64,000 bases of DNA from Trebonia sp963759545 (GCA_963759545.1 CAVXAB010000028.1:1-64000), one strand, 5' to 3'; numbered from the stretch's first letter, positions 7,364-15,936 are shown. Numbers and translations are program-made. Notes: a model not told the origin generated them from the sequence alone.

Positions 7364-8946
7364 GCGAGCTCCAAGACTGCCTGAGCGGCGTTGTGGCCGC
7401 CGAGACCAGATACCGCGCCCCCGCGCTGTGCGCCTGAGCCGCACAAGAGGATTGCCTCCCGGTTGGTCGCCACGCCCCAGCGCACCGCGGGCGTGTCGAG
7501 CGCGGCGGTGTCGGCCGCCCAGGGCCAGCTCAGGTCGCCGTGGAAGATGTGCCCGCCCGGCATGCCCAGGTCGGCCTCGATGTCTTGCGGTATCTTCGCC
7601 TCGATGCAGGGCCTGCCTCCGGCGTCGTGCGCGACGACCGACTCGATGGGGTCGATGAGGTGCTTGTCGAGTGAGGCGATCGCGCGCTCGACGGCCAGTT
7701 CCTTGCGCTGCGCACGCGTCGCGGGGTCGTCGAAGAGCGTCGCGGGCAGGTGCAGTCCGAAGTAGGTCAGCGTCTGGGTCCCGTCGGGGACCTCGCCGAG
7801 AATCGAGGGATCGGTCAGGGAGTGGCAGTAGACCTCACCAGGCATGCTTGAGGGTACCTGTCCGCCCGCGGCATCCGCGTAGGCCCGCTCGAGCTCCTGG
7901 TAGTCCTCACCGAGATGCAAGGTTCCCGCGAACGCGATCCGCGGGTCCGCGCCAGTGGCCAGCCGCGGTAGCCGGTCAAGCAGGAAGTTGACCTTCAGCT
8001 GAGCTCCGACGGGCTTCCGCGCCGGGTCGCGCTCCTCGCCGAGGAGGCCAGCCAGGACCCAGGGGGCGACGTTCGCAAGGACGAAGCGGGCACGCAGCGT
8101 TCGTGGCTCGCCGTCGTGGAGCACGTCGACCTCGGCGTCACCCGCTCCGCTCCTGATCGCGGTGACCTCGGCGTGCACGACTAGTTCCGCGCCCGCGCCG
8201 CGGGCAGCGGCGGCGAGCGCGTCGGTGACCGCGCCCATCCCGCCTACGGGCACGCGCCACTCGCCGGTCCCGTTGCCGATGAGGTGGTAGAGGAAGCACC
8301 GGTTCTGGATGAGCGACGGGTCGTCCAGGCGCGCGAAGGTGCCGATCAGCGCGTCGGTCGCCACCACGCCGCGCACCGTATCGTCGCGGAAGCGTCTCTC
8401 GATGGCCTCGCTAAGCGGCCGCTCGACCAGTTCGCGCCATAGGCCCAGGTCGGACTGCTGACGCAGCGCCGCCGCGCTCGGCAGCGGCCGGGTGAGCGTC
8501 GGCGCGACGACTGCGGCAAGCTCGCCAACCTGCCGGTAGAAGTCGCGCCACGCCTCGTACTCGGCGTCGGAACCGGTCAGGTCGCGGAAGCTGTCCCTTG
8601 TCGCCGGCCCCTCGGGGCGCTCGACGAGCAGCCCTTTCGCGGCCCCGTCGCGCTGTACCGGGGTGTAGGACGCCGTCGAGCGTGACGCTAGCCGCAGGTC
8701 AAGGCCAAGGTCGCTGACGATCGACTCCGGCAGGAGTGACACGAGGTAGGAGTACCTCGACAGGCGGCTAGGAAAACCAGGGAAGGCCCGCGCGGACACG
8801 GCGGCGCCGCCCGTGTGGTCGAGGCGCTCAAGCACCAGCACCGACAACCCCGTCCTGGCGAGGTAGGCCGCGGCGGTCAGGCCGTTGTGGCCGCCGCCGA
8901 CGATCACCACGTCGTAGCCGCCGTGCCGGGTCAGGGATTCGCTCAT
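7360..8946 (-). CDS. FAD-dependent oxidoreductase, PYROXD2/phytoene-desaturase-like
   Basis: 528-residue flavoprotein. The N-terminal dinucleotide fold VVIVGGGHNGLTAAAYLA (about residues 13-30) with the following LERLDHTGGAA is typical of the CrtI/PYROXD2 group of NAD(P)/FAD oxidoreductases. It ends with GSGAQRGGAVSGLGGHNAA, another FAD-contact motif of the group. No carotenoid genes are nearby, so a desaturase role in pigment synthesis is unlikely. Its tight coupling with davB and davA (4-bp overlap) suggests a role in the same amine or amino-acid breakdown route, reaction unknown. ATG 8944-8946 is used; further upstream lies the intergenic operator. Confidence 0.75.
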   Translation of the reverse strand: MSESLTRHGGYDVVIVGGGHNGLTAAAYLARTGLSVLVLERLDHTGGAAVSARAFPGFPSRLSRYSYLVSLLPESIVSDLGLDLRLASRSTASYTPVQRDGAAKGLLVERPEGPATRDSFRDLTGSDAEYEAWRDFYRQVGELAAVVAPTLTRPLPSAAALRQQSDLGLWRELVERPLSEAIERRFRDDTVRGVVATDALIGTFARLDDPSLIQNRCFLYHLIGNGTGEWRVPVGGMGAVTDALAAAARGAGAELVVHAEVTAIRSGAGDAEVDVLHDGEPRTLRARFVLANVAPWVLAGLLGEERDPARKPVGAQLKVNFLLDRLPRLATGADPRIAFAGTLHLGEDYQELERAYADAAGGQVPSSMPGEVYCHSLTDPSILGEVPDGTQTLTYFGLHLPATLFDDPATRAQRKELAVERAIASLDKHLIDPIESVVAHDAGGRPCIEAKIPQDIEADLGMPGGHIFHGDLSWPWAADTAALDTPAVRWGVATNREAILLCGSGAQRGGAVSGLGGHNAAQAVLELA

Positions 8947-9026
8947 GTGCAGATGGTACGGGCGGGCGCCGGCTCGTCCCGCGCGCACGTCGCCCGCACG
9001 CCGATGAATGCTAGACAGTCGCATAC

Positions 9027-9056
9027 TTCACCTGTAAGGTTTGACTGACAGGTGAA
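9027..9056. promoter_or_regulatory. Operator candidate TTCACCTGT-N12-ACAGGTGAA
   Basis: A perfect 9-bp inverted repeat lies in the 125-bp gap between the divergent flavoenzyme gene (start 8946) and the ArsR-type regulator (start 9072), overlapping the regulator's ribosome-binding purine run. The position is what one expects for autoregulation plus control of the dav operon by the adjacent regulator. Binding is inferred, not shown. Confidence 0.6.
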
Positions 9057-9071
9057 AGGAAGCGTACGACC

Positions 9072-9407
9072 CTGACTAGCGAAGAACTGCTCGCCGAGCT
9101 GAACGCGATCGCGCACCCGCTGCGGATGCGGATCATCGCGGAGCTGGCGCGCGGGCGCCTGCACGTCAGCGAGCTCGCAAGGAGACTGGGCATGTCCAGA
9201 CCACTGCTGTACATGCACCTAGACCGGCTGGAGAAGGCCGGCCTGGTGGACGGGCACCTCGAGCTTTCCGATGACGGTAAGGCGATGAAGTACTACGAAC
9301 TGGTCCCCTTCGAACTGCGCGTCACGGCAGAGACCGTGATCAGCGCGCTCGCCGCCGACCACGACAACAAGGAAGCTCTCAAAATGGAGGAGAGCAGTAA
9401 TGAATGA
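9072..9407 (+). CDS. ArsR-type winged-helix regulator, probable CTG start
   Basis: About 111 residues. The fold is evident from LNAIAHPLRMRIIAELA (helix 1), LHVSELARRLGMSRPLLYMHLDRLEKAGLV (helix-turn-helix and wing) and the acidic LELSDDGKAMKYYELVPFE wing. No ATG or GTG exists in frame between the TGA at 9042 and the ATG at 9126, and starting at 9126 would remove helix 1. The CTG at 9072, about 11 nt after AAAGGA, is therefore the best start. No metal-binding Cys pair is present, so it probably senses a metabolite or protein partner. Its stop overlaps the next start by 8 nt, tying it to the small membrane protein that follows. Confidence 0.72.
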   Translation: MTSEELLAELNAIAHPLRMRIIAELARGRLHVSELARRLGMSRPLLYMHLDRLEKAGLVDGHLELSDDGKAMKYYELVPFELRVTAETVISALAADHDNKEALKMEESSNE

Positions 9408-9678
9408 ACCTCTCGGGCTGACGGCGCTCGCCGCCGGCACCAACTACACCCCGGTCGGCATCATGGCGGCGATCTTCGTCCCGATCTGCGCCGCCGTCGC
9501 GGTCGTCTTGTGGAACTACTACCGGCTGCAACGCCACCGGGCCGATGCGGTGGCGATGGCGTCCTACCGCAAGCTGGCCGAGGAGGCCGTGGCCAACATG
9601 GCCGAGGTGCGCGCCGAGGTGGCCAAGCTCACCGAGCACGTGCACGCCGTCGAGCAGCTCATGCGGGACGTCGGGTGA
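9400..9678 (+). CDS. Small membrane protein with C-terminal coiled coil
   Basis: 92 residues: one transmembrane helix (about 18-41, IMAAIFVPICAAVAVVLW), then a basic turn (RLQRHRAD) and a long amphipathic helix with heptad-like spacing (LAEEAVANMAEVRAEVAKL). Translation is coupled to the regulator upstream by an ATG inside its last codons. Similar regulator/small-helix pairs occur in actinomycetes, where the membrane helix could act as an accessory to the regulator or to the downstream sensor-domain protein. That role is a guess. Confidence 0.65.
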   Translation: MNEPLGLTALAAGTNYTPVGIMAAIFVPICAAVAVVLWNYYRLQRHRADAVAMASYRKLAEEAVANMAEVRAEVAKLTEHVHAVEQLMRDVG

Positions 9679-9684
9679 TCCCCG

Positions 9685-10442
9685 GTGAACCACCTCAGCC
9701 TGCGCCGTGACCCGGTTCGCCTGGTGCTGTCGAAGGCACCCTGGGCGTCAGCCTGGTACCTGCTCTGCTACCTGTTCGTCGGCTGGGCGCTGTTCGCGAT
9801 CGCGTTGAGCACCGCCGTCGCCGGCGCGGGGCTGAGCATCACGTTCGCCGGGCTGCCAGTTCTCGTAGCCGCCGCCGCGGCGATCCGCTGGTGCGCGGAC
9901 GTCGAGCGGGCCCGGCTGCGTCCCCTTGCCGCGCATCCAGGGCGCCTACCGGCAGGTCACCGGGCACGGCATCATGGCCCAGCTGCGTGCCCGCTGGCGG
10001 GACCCGGCGACCTGGCGGGACATCGCCTACCTGGTCGGCATGTTCGTACCGCTGCTCGCGCTGGACGCCATCGTGCTGGCGGTCTGGTGGGCGTTCCTCG
10101 CCGGGATCACGCTGCCCGATCTGGTACTGGGCGCCGTGGCAGACAATCCACGGCGTGCGCTACCACGGCTACGACCTGGGCTACCACCCTAACGGCCCGC
10201 ACGGCCACGGCGGCTGGGGCCTCTACGTCGACTCGCTGCCCAGGGCGCTGCTTGTCGCCGTGGTCTGCCTGGTCGCGTTCCTGCTCTTCAACTACGTTCT
10301 CGTCGCGACCGCCCGTGCCCACGCGTTCGTGGCGCGCGGCCTGCTCAACGAGACAACCGACCCGCTGAAGGAGGCGAAGGAGATCCTCGGCAGTCCCGGG
10401 CCGCTGTCCGCCGCGGAGGCCGCGGGTCAGCACGTGCCCTAG
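9685..10442 (+). pseudogene. Sensor-domain membrane protein, two apparent frameshifts
   Basis: The product resembles the actinobacterial 'putative sensor' domain (pairs of membrane helices around an Arg-rich cytoplasmic segment). Frame 1 from the GTG at 9685 covers ASAWYLLCYLFVGWALFAIAL and the next helix as far as VERARLR. From about 9925 the homology continues in a second frame (IQGAYRQVTGHG ... TWRDIAYLVGMFVPLLALDA). From about 10140 it continues in a third (GVRYHGYDLGYHPNG ... LLVAVVCLVAFLLFNYV), to TAG 10440-10442. All expected segments are present in order, so this is either a recent pseudogene or indel errors in an intact gene of about 250 residues. Confidence 0.65.
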
Positions 10443-10449
10443 CTCCACA

Positions 10450-10481
10450 GGCAGTCATCCGAACGATTGCGGCTGACTGCC
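10450..10481. promoter_or_regulatory. Inverted repeat GGCAGTCA-N16-TGACTGCC
   Basis: Perfect 8-bp arms at 10450-10457 and 10474-10481, between the sensor-domain gene and the MmpL gene and abutting the terminator stem that follows. It could be a binding site controlling the transporter or part of a larger leader structure. Confidence 0.4.
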
Positions 10482-10512
10482 CCGCCCGCGAGGGTCCAGC
10501 TCGCGGGCGGGG
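10480..10512 (+). terminator. GC-rich hairpin after the sensor-domain gene
   Basis: Perfect 13-bp stem (CCCCGCCCGCGAG / CTCGCGGGCGGGG) with a 7-nt loop and no T tract. Such hairpins commonly end transcription in high-GC actinomycetes. If it works, the MmpL gene 70 bp further on needs its own promoter. Confidence 0.5.
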
Positions 10513-10584
10513 ACCAGGCCGCGGCCTCTCCGCACAAACGGACACCCATCACGCACCACGCCAAGCAGTACAGAAGGAGTTGCC

Positions 10585-12920
10585 ATGCGCTCGCCGCGCG
10601 ATCCAGTATCCCCCACGTCATCAACTTTGGAAGTGCCTTACCCGCCGCCCGACCCGGGCGGCGGCCGGGAATCCGCCAGGTCGCGGGTCGGCCTGACCGA
10701 GCGCATCGCCGGGTGGTCGGCCGGGCACCGCAAGACCGCGGTCTTCGGCTGGCTGCTGCTTGTCGCCGCGCTTTTCATGGCGGGCCAGGTCCTCGGCTCG
10801 AGGAACTTGCCCCAGTACAGCGCCGGCCAGGCCGGGCAGGCGGAGCGGACCCTGAACCAGGTCGCGCCGGCCCAGTACAACGCATACTCAGAGACCGTGC
10901 TCATCCAGGCGACCGCGCCCGGCGCCACCTTCGCGACGGATCCGGCCATGCGCACGGCGGCGTCCCAGGTGGCGGCGGCGCTTGCCGCGCTGCCCAAGGA
11001 CGCGACCGGCATCCGCACACCGCTGTCCGCCGGCGGGCAGGCCCTCGTGTCGAAGGACGGGCGCAGCGCCGTGGTGACGTTCACCGTGCCCGGCAACGTC
11101 GCCGGACGTGGACCAAGCGGCCACCACCCTGCAGCATGCGGTGGCCGGCGTGCAGGCGAAGCACCCGGACCTGCGGATCGCCGAGTCGGGTGACGCCAGC
11201 ATCACCCAGGCGATTAACGCCTCGCTGAACTTCGGCAAGGCAGAGGCCACGTCGGTGCCGATCACGCTGATCCTGCTGCTGCTCGTGTTCGGCGCGCTGG
11301 TCGCCGCGGGCATCCCGCGTGCTACTCGCGCTGACCGCGCTGACCGCGGCCATCGGCGTGGTCACGATCGCCAGCCACTGGCTGCCGGTCGCCAGCAGCA
11401 CCTTCGAGGTGGTGGTGGTCGTCGGGATGGCGGTCGGCGTCGACTACTCACTGTTCTACCTGCGCCGGGAGCGCGAGGAACGGGCCGCGGGGCGGTCACC
11501 CGCCGAGGCGCTCCGTATCGCCGCCCGCACGTCGGGGCGCACGATCCTGATCTCCGGCCTGACCGTGATGGCCGCGATGTCCGGTCTGTTCCTCGTGGGC
11601 GGCGGGCCGTTCACCGGCTTCGCGCTCGGCACGATCGCCGTGGTCGGCCTCGCGGTCATCGGCTCGCTCACCGTGCTGCCCGGGCTGCTCGCCTGGCTCG
11701 GCCCGAAGGCGGACGCGGGCCAGATCCCGTTCCTCGGCCGCCGTCGGGCCGCCGCCCGGCCGTCCAGGTTCTGTGGGCGGCGCTGGCCCGCCGGGTGGTG
11801 GCGCGGCCGCTGGTGTGGGGCGGCGTCGCGGCCATCGCGCTGCTCGCCCTCGCCGCGCCGGCCGTCGGCCTGCGGCTCGGGGAGCCCGCCGCCGACGTGC
11901 CCAAGGATGCCGCGGCGGTCCGCACGCTCGACGCGATCGAGCAGGCGTTCCCGCAGGCCCCCGCGCCGGCCGAGGTCGTGGTGACCGGAACGGACGTCAC
12001 CGGGCCGAAGGTGCTCGCCGCCGTGGACGCATCGCCCCGCGCGGCGGCGCCAGTGCGACCACGGGGGCGTGATCCACGAGCCGGTGACGGCCACGTCGAT
12101 CGGCGGCGGGCGGGCGCTGGTCGTCGCCGTCCCACTGGCGGGCGACGGCGCTAACACCGCGTCAGACAACGCGCTCGCGACGCTGCGGAGCCAGATCCTG
12201 CCCGACACGCTCGGCAAGGTTCCCGGTGTGAGTTACGCGGTGACGGGCGACACCGCCCAATTCGCCGATGACACCCACCAGATGGACGTCAGCCTGCCCG
12301 TCGTGTTCGCCGTGGTCGCGGTGCTGGCCTTCTGCCTGCTGCTCGCGGCCTTCAGGTCGGTCGTCGTCCCTCTTGTCTCGATCGTCTTGAACCTGCTGTC
12401 GGTCGGCGCGGCCTTCGGCCTCATCACGCTGATCTTCCAGGACGGCCGGCTGCAGGGACCGCTCGACTACACCTCATTCGGTGGGATCATCTACTGGGTG
12501 CCGCTGATGATGTTCGTGCTCCTGTTCGGGATCAGCATGGACTACCACGTGTTCATCCTGAGCCGCATCCGCGAGCGCTGGGCGCGCGGCTCGTCACCGA
12601 AGGAAGCGGTCGTGACCGGCATCGCCTCGAGCGCCGGCACCGTGACCAGTGCCGCGCTGATCATGGTGGCCGTCTTCTCGATCTTCATGACGATGCCGCT
12701 GATCGACCTGAAGATCCTCGGCGTCGGCACCGCGGCCGCGGTCCTCATCGACGCGACGGTCATCCGTGGCATCCTGCTCCCCGCCGCACTGACCCTGCTC
12801 GGCGACCGTACCTGGCGCCTGAGGTCACCCCGGTCGGGTGAGCAAACCGCGCGGGCCGGGTTGCCGCTCAGCGAGCGTGAGGTGGCACCTTTCCCCCTTC
12901 ATGAGGAAGGAATCAGGTAG
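10585..12920 (+). pseudogene. MmpL/RND-family transporter with four apparent frameshifts
   Basis: Membrane transporter of the MMPL family, about 775 residues when restored. ATG 10585 follows AGAAGGAG. Frame changes are needed near 11105 (GNVA to DVDQAATTL), 11315 (VAAGIP to VLLALTAL), 11750 (back) and 12060 (to VIHEPVTA). Between them the protein reads cleanly: an N-terminal helix at GHRKTAVFGWLLLVAALF, a membrane cluster with VGVDYSLFYLRRERE, and the second cluster with FGISMDYHVFILSRIRERW, both typical MMPL signatures. The indels are single-base with no decay of the surrounding sequence, which points to sequence errors or very recent inactivation. MMPL proteins export lipids, siderophores or drugs; the cargo here is unknown. 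Confidence 0.75.
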
Positions 12921-12927
12921 CAGCCGT

Positions 12928-12967
12928 GAGCCCTGGCCCATGGTCACGTCCTAGTGGGCCAGGGCTC
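12928..12967. terminator. Bidirectional hairpin between convergent genes
   Basis: A perfect 13-bp stem GAGCCCTGGCCCA / TGGGCCAGGGCTC (12928-12940 and 12955-12967) lies between the ends of the MmpL gene and the ECF sigma gene. It is well placed to stop transcription from both sides. It lacks a T tract. Confidence 0.6.
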
Positions 12968-13050
12968 CGGCACCCAGGGTGCGGGTGGGAATCGCAGGCC
13001 TTGGTGGCCACAGAGCAGGCTTCCGCGGCGAAGTGGCCGTGGTTACCTGG

Positions 13051-14310
13051 TCAGGCCCCGCGAACCTGTCGGCTCTGCCGGTCGAGGTAGCGCTTCTCCG
13101 CGGTATTCGTGGCGTACCTGGCGGCCATTCGGTAGGCGTCGGCGGCCGAGGCGCTGTCGCCGGACATTTCGAGCAGGTGTCCGCGGACCGCGTGGAACCG
13201 GTGGTGCCGGGCGAGCACGTCGGCGAGTTGGTCGGTCGCGGCCAGGCCGGCCGCCGGGCCGTGGACCATGGCGACGGCGACCGCCTTCCCGAGCGAGACG
13301 AGCGGGCCGGGGGACACCCGGGCAAGCAACTGGTAGAGCGCGAGGATCTCCGCCCAGTCGGTGTCCGCGACGGAGGCGGCCTCGACGTGCACGGCGGCGA
13401 TCGCGGCCTGCAACTGGTAGGGGCCGAGCGCGCTCGTCGCGGCCAGCGTGCTCGCGACGAGCCCGGCGCCCTCGGCGGCGAGCGCCCGGTCCCAGCGGGC
13501 GCGGTCCTGCTCCACCAGTGGGACGAGCGCGCCGTCCGGTGTGACCCGGGCGGCACGCCTGGCGTCGGTGAGCAGCATGAGCGCGAGCAGGCCGGCGGTT
13601 TCCGCGTCGTCAGGCAGCAGCCGGCGAAGCAGCCGGGCCAGCCGGATTCCCTCCGCCGACAGGTCGGTCCGCTGCAGTGCCGCGCCGGCCGAGGCGACGT
13701 AGCCCTCGTTGAAAATCAGGTAAAGGACCTGCTGGACCGCCCGGAGCCGCCGGTCGCGGTCGGCGGCGTCCGGCGGGGTAAACCGTGCTCCGGCCGCGCG
13801 GATCTGCTGCTTCGCGCGGCTGATTCGCTGCGCCATCGTCGCCTCTGGCACGACGAACGCCCGCGCGATCTCGGCCGTGGTCAGCCCGCCGACGGCGCGC
13901 AGCGTCAGCGCCACCTGGGAGGAGGGGGTGATCACGGGGTGGCAGCAGAGGAAAAGGAGGGTGAGCGTGTCGTCGCTGTCGCGTGCCCCGGCCGTCCCCG
14001 CATCGGCTAGCCAGGCGTCGGCCCCGACGAGTACGGCGGGCGGCGTCGCGAGGTGGACGGCGTCCTCGCGCTCGCGCCTGGCCGACTCGCTGCGCAGGAT
14101 GTCCGCCAGCCGCCGCGTGGCGACCGTGAGCAGCCAGGCACGCGGGTTGTCAGGCAGCCCGGTGGCGGGCCACTGGGTCGCCGCGGCGAGCAGTGCCTCT
14201 TGTACCGCGTCCTCGCAGCTGTCAAGCCCCGCGTAGCGGCGCATGAGCACGCCGAGGACCTGCGGCGCGAACTCGCGCAGCAGGTCCTCGGCGGCTGCGT
14301 TGCCGGTCAC
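13051..14310 (-). CDS. ECF sigma factor with C-terminal TPR-like extension (ECF42 type)
   Basis: 419 residues. Region 2 (LLREFAPQVLGVLMRRYAGLDSCEDAVQ through NPRAWLLTVATRRLAD) and region 4 (ALTLRAVGGLTTAEIARAFVVPEATMAQRISRAK) occupy the first 190 residues. The rest is an Ala-rich helical extension containing YLIFNEGY, the hallmark of ECF sigma factors that pair with DGPF/YCII proteins instead of an anti-sigma factor. The YCII-type gene lies immediately upstream in the same direction (18-nt gap), supporting this class. The GTG start at 14308-14310 is the only good one. The signal and regulon are unknown. It may transcribe the pair itself. Confidence 0.85.
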   Translation of the reverse strand: MTGNAAAEDLLREFAPQVLGVLMRRYAGLDSCEDAVQEALLAAATQWPATGLPDNPRAWLLTVATRRLADILRSESARREREDAVHLATPPAVLVGADAWLADAGTAGARDSDDTLTLLFLCCHPVITPSSQVALTLRAVGGLTTAEIARAFVVPEATMAQRISRAKQQIRAAGARFTPPDAADRDRRLRAVQQVLYLIFNEGYVASAGAALQRTDLSAEGIRLARLLRRLLPDDAETAGLLALMLLTDARRAARVTPDGALVPLVEQDRARWDRALAAEGAGLVASTLAATSALGPYQLQAAIAAVHVEAASVADTDWAEILALYQLLARVSPGPLVSLGKAVAVAMVHGPAAGLAATDQLADVLARHHRFHAVRGHLLEMSGDSASAADAYRMAARYATNTAEKRYLDRQSRQVRGA

Positions 14311-14328
14311 TTGGCCAGCCGGCGGCGG

Positions 14329-14712
14329 TCAGACGACGCCGATGTCCACGCCCGTCTCGCGGGACGCCTCATGCAGGACCGGCCAGACCTCGACCGGGCG
14401 GTACTTCGCGGACGGCACGTCGGCGGCGATCGCGAGCGCGCGCTCCTCGCTTTCCACGTCGAGCAGGAACCAGCTGGCCAGGTACTCCTTGGTCTCCAGG
14501 TAGGGGCCGTCGGTTACGGCGGGCTGGCCGTCGGCGAGCCTGACCAGCTTGGTCGCCGCCGCGTCGGCCACGCCGTAGGCGCCGAGCAGTTCGCCGCTGT
14601 TGTAGTACTTCTTGTTGAACGCGTCGAATGCGGCGATCTCCTTGGCGTAGTCCGCGGGGTCGATCGAGCTCCACAGTTCCTGGTTGCCGTAGATGATCAG
14701 CATGTACTTCAC
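14329..14712 (-). CDS. YCII/DGPF-family protein, sigma-factor partner
   Basis: 127 residues. MLIIYGNQE at the start and VTDGPYLETKEYLASWFLLDVES in the middle match the YCII-related DGPFAETKE family, a small dimeric alpha/beta barrel. Members coded next to ECF42-type sigma factors are their obligate genomic partners, although the molecular role is not established. GTG 14710-14712 is preceded by GAGGAGC. The sigma gene follows after 18 nt, so they are almost surely cotranscribed. Confidence 0.82.
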   Translation of the reverse strand: MKYMLIIYGNQELWSSIDPADYAKEIAAFDAFNKKYYNSGELLGAYGVADAAATKLVRLADGQPAVTDGPYLETKEYLASWFLLDVESEERALAIAADVPSAKYRPVEVWPVLHEASRETGVDIGVV

Positions 14713-14839
14713 GGTCGTGCTCCTCGGTTGTCGACGTGGTGCCGCTGTGGCACCCCTTCGCTATCTGGTACGGAGCGGTTCCGCGCTCCTCGACATCACC
14801 GGTTGCTCAACACGGGGGAACTTTACGGCAGGGAATGCG

Positions 14840-15421
14840 TCAGGACAGCGCGGCGGCGAGGCTGACTCCGGCGAGGGCCAGCATGATCAAGGCGGCGATC
14901 CGGGAGATCCAGGTCAAGGGGATGAGCTTCAGCAGGCCACGGCCGCCCACGATGGCGAGTCCGCCCACCGCCCACAGCGCGAGGACGGCGCCCGTGGCGA
15001 CGGACGCCGGGTCGTGGTAGCGGGCGGCCAGGGTGGCGGTGGCAATCTGGGTGAGGTCACCGAACTCGGCCACCAGGATCACCATGAAGCTCGTCCCCGC
15101 GACGCGCCAGAATCCCGGCTCCCTGCCGTGCAGTTCCATGTGCTCGTCGTCGTCACCGTGGCGCCCGCGCAGCAGCAGCACGGCACCGATCGCGAAGAGC
15201 GTCGCCACGATGATTTCAAGCGGGCGGTGGGGGAGCAGGCCGAGTACGCTGCCTGCCGCGATGGCAAGCCCTACGTGCACGGCGAAGGCGGCCGCGACTC
15301 CGACGAATACCCAGGTAGGCCGGTAGCGGCTACCGAGGACGAGGCTCGCGAGCGCGGTCTTGTCCGGCAGCTCAGCGGTGAAGATGACGGCGAACACGGT
15401 CACCGCTATAGCCAGGCTCAT
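14840..15421 (-). CDS. GDT1/UPF0016-type manganese exporter
   Basis: 193-residue, six-helix membrane protein. It carries the two signature motifs of UPF0016 (GDT1/TMEM165/MneA) cation exchangers: AELPDKT at residues 16-22 and AEFGDLTQIA at about 119-128, each with the conserved acidic ExxD. Bacterial members export Mn2+. A yybP-ykoY-type leader lies directly upstream, a manganese riboswitch, so substrate and regulation agree. ATG 15419-15421 follows GAAGGAGG. It appears to be monocistronic. Confidence 0.88.
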   Translation of the reverse strand: MSLAIAVTVFAVIFTAELPDKTALASLVLGSRYRPTWVFVGVAAAFAVHVGLAIAAGSVLGLLPHRPLEIIVATLFAIGAVLLLRGRHGDDDEHMELHGREPGFWRVAGTSFMVILVAEFGDLTQIATATLAARYHDPASVATGAVLALWAVGGLAIVGGRGLLKLIPLTWISRIAALIMLALAGVSLAAALS

Positions 15422-15451
15422 GGGGGGTAGCGCCTCCTTCAGGCACGACAG

Positions 15452-15560
15452 CCATCGGCTTCGGTCTGAAGGTCTCGCTCAAGCCCGCGGGCTCCCGGGC
15501 GCCGGGCCCTTGGCAGGGCCAGCATGTCGACGTTCCGGCTGAAGAGCTACTCCCCTTCGC
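15452..15560 (-). ncRNA. yybP-ykoY manganese riboswitch
   Basis: Read on the minus strand, the leader begins GCGAAGGGGAGTAGCTC and ends GAGCGAGACCTTC. These are the two most conserved blocks of the yybP-ykoY aptamer, the GGGGAGUAG loop and the GCGAGACCUU strand. A variable GC-rich hairpin and a CATGCTGG element lie between them. The GDT1-type exporter starts about 30 nt downstream, with its ribosome-binding site close enough for control of translation. The class is known to turn expression on with Mn2+. Confidence 0.82.
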
Positions 15561-15606
15561 TTCGCTATGCTACAACCGCTGTTCGGCGGAGTTACTTCCG
15601 CGGCGG

Positions 15607-15936
15607 CTAAATGTCGCCTATCGGGATGATTTCCAGGACCTCGATCGAGGTTCCCGGCATGGTCAGGTGCGGGTGGCCGTCAAGGATGCTCTCGACTTCG
15701 TCGGCCGAGCCGGCCTGCAGGATCGAGTAGCCGGCCACACCGTCGGTGCTGGCCGCGCCCGCTCCGACGTGGGTCGTGTGCGCGAGCGGGGAGCCAAGGT
15801 CCACGATGGCGTAATCGACCTTGGTCGCCCACACCCGCCAGGCCTCCATGCCCGCCCGCATCTGCTCGGGGGTGGCATTGGCCATCTGCTCGCGCGCGGA
15901 CGCCTGCGCACGGTAAAGAACCATGAACTTTGACAC
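15607..15936 (-). CDS. YCII-like small protein
   Basis: 109 residues starting at GTG 15934-15936, five bases after GGGAGG. It opens with SKFMVLYRAQASAREQM and ends YSILQAGSADEVESILDGHPHL...IEVLEIIPI, a ferredoxin-like fold typical of YCII-related or DUF1330-like proteins. The DGPF motif itself is missing, so a link to the sigma factor 1.3 kb away is not implied. Function unknown. Confidence 0.65.
   Translation of the reverse strand: MSKFMVLYRAQASAREQMANATPEQMRAGMEAWRVWATKVDYAIVDLGSPLAHTTHVGAGAASTDGVAGYSILQAGSADEVESILDGHPHLTMPGTSIEVLEIIPIGDI

Noticed and set aside
10585..12920. Programmed frameshifting in the MmpL gene
   Set aside because: Four shifts of both directions at sites without slippery sequence or a stimulating structure are not compatible with programmed recoding.
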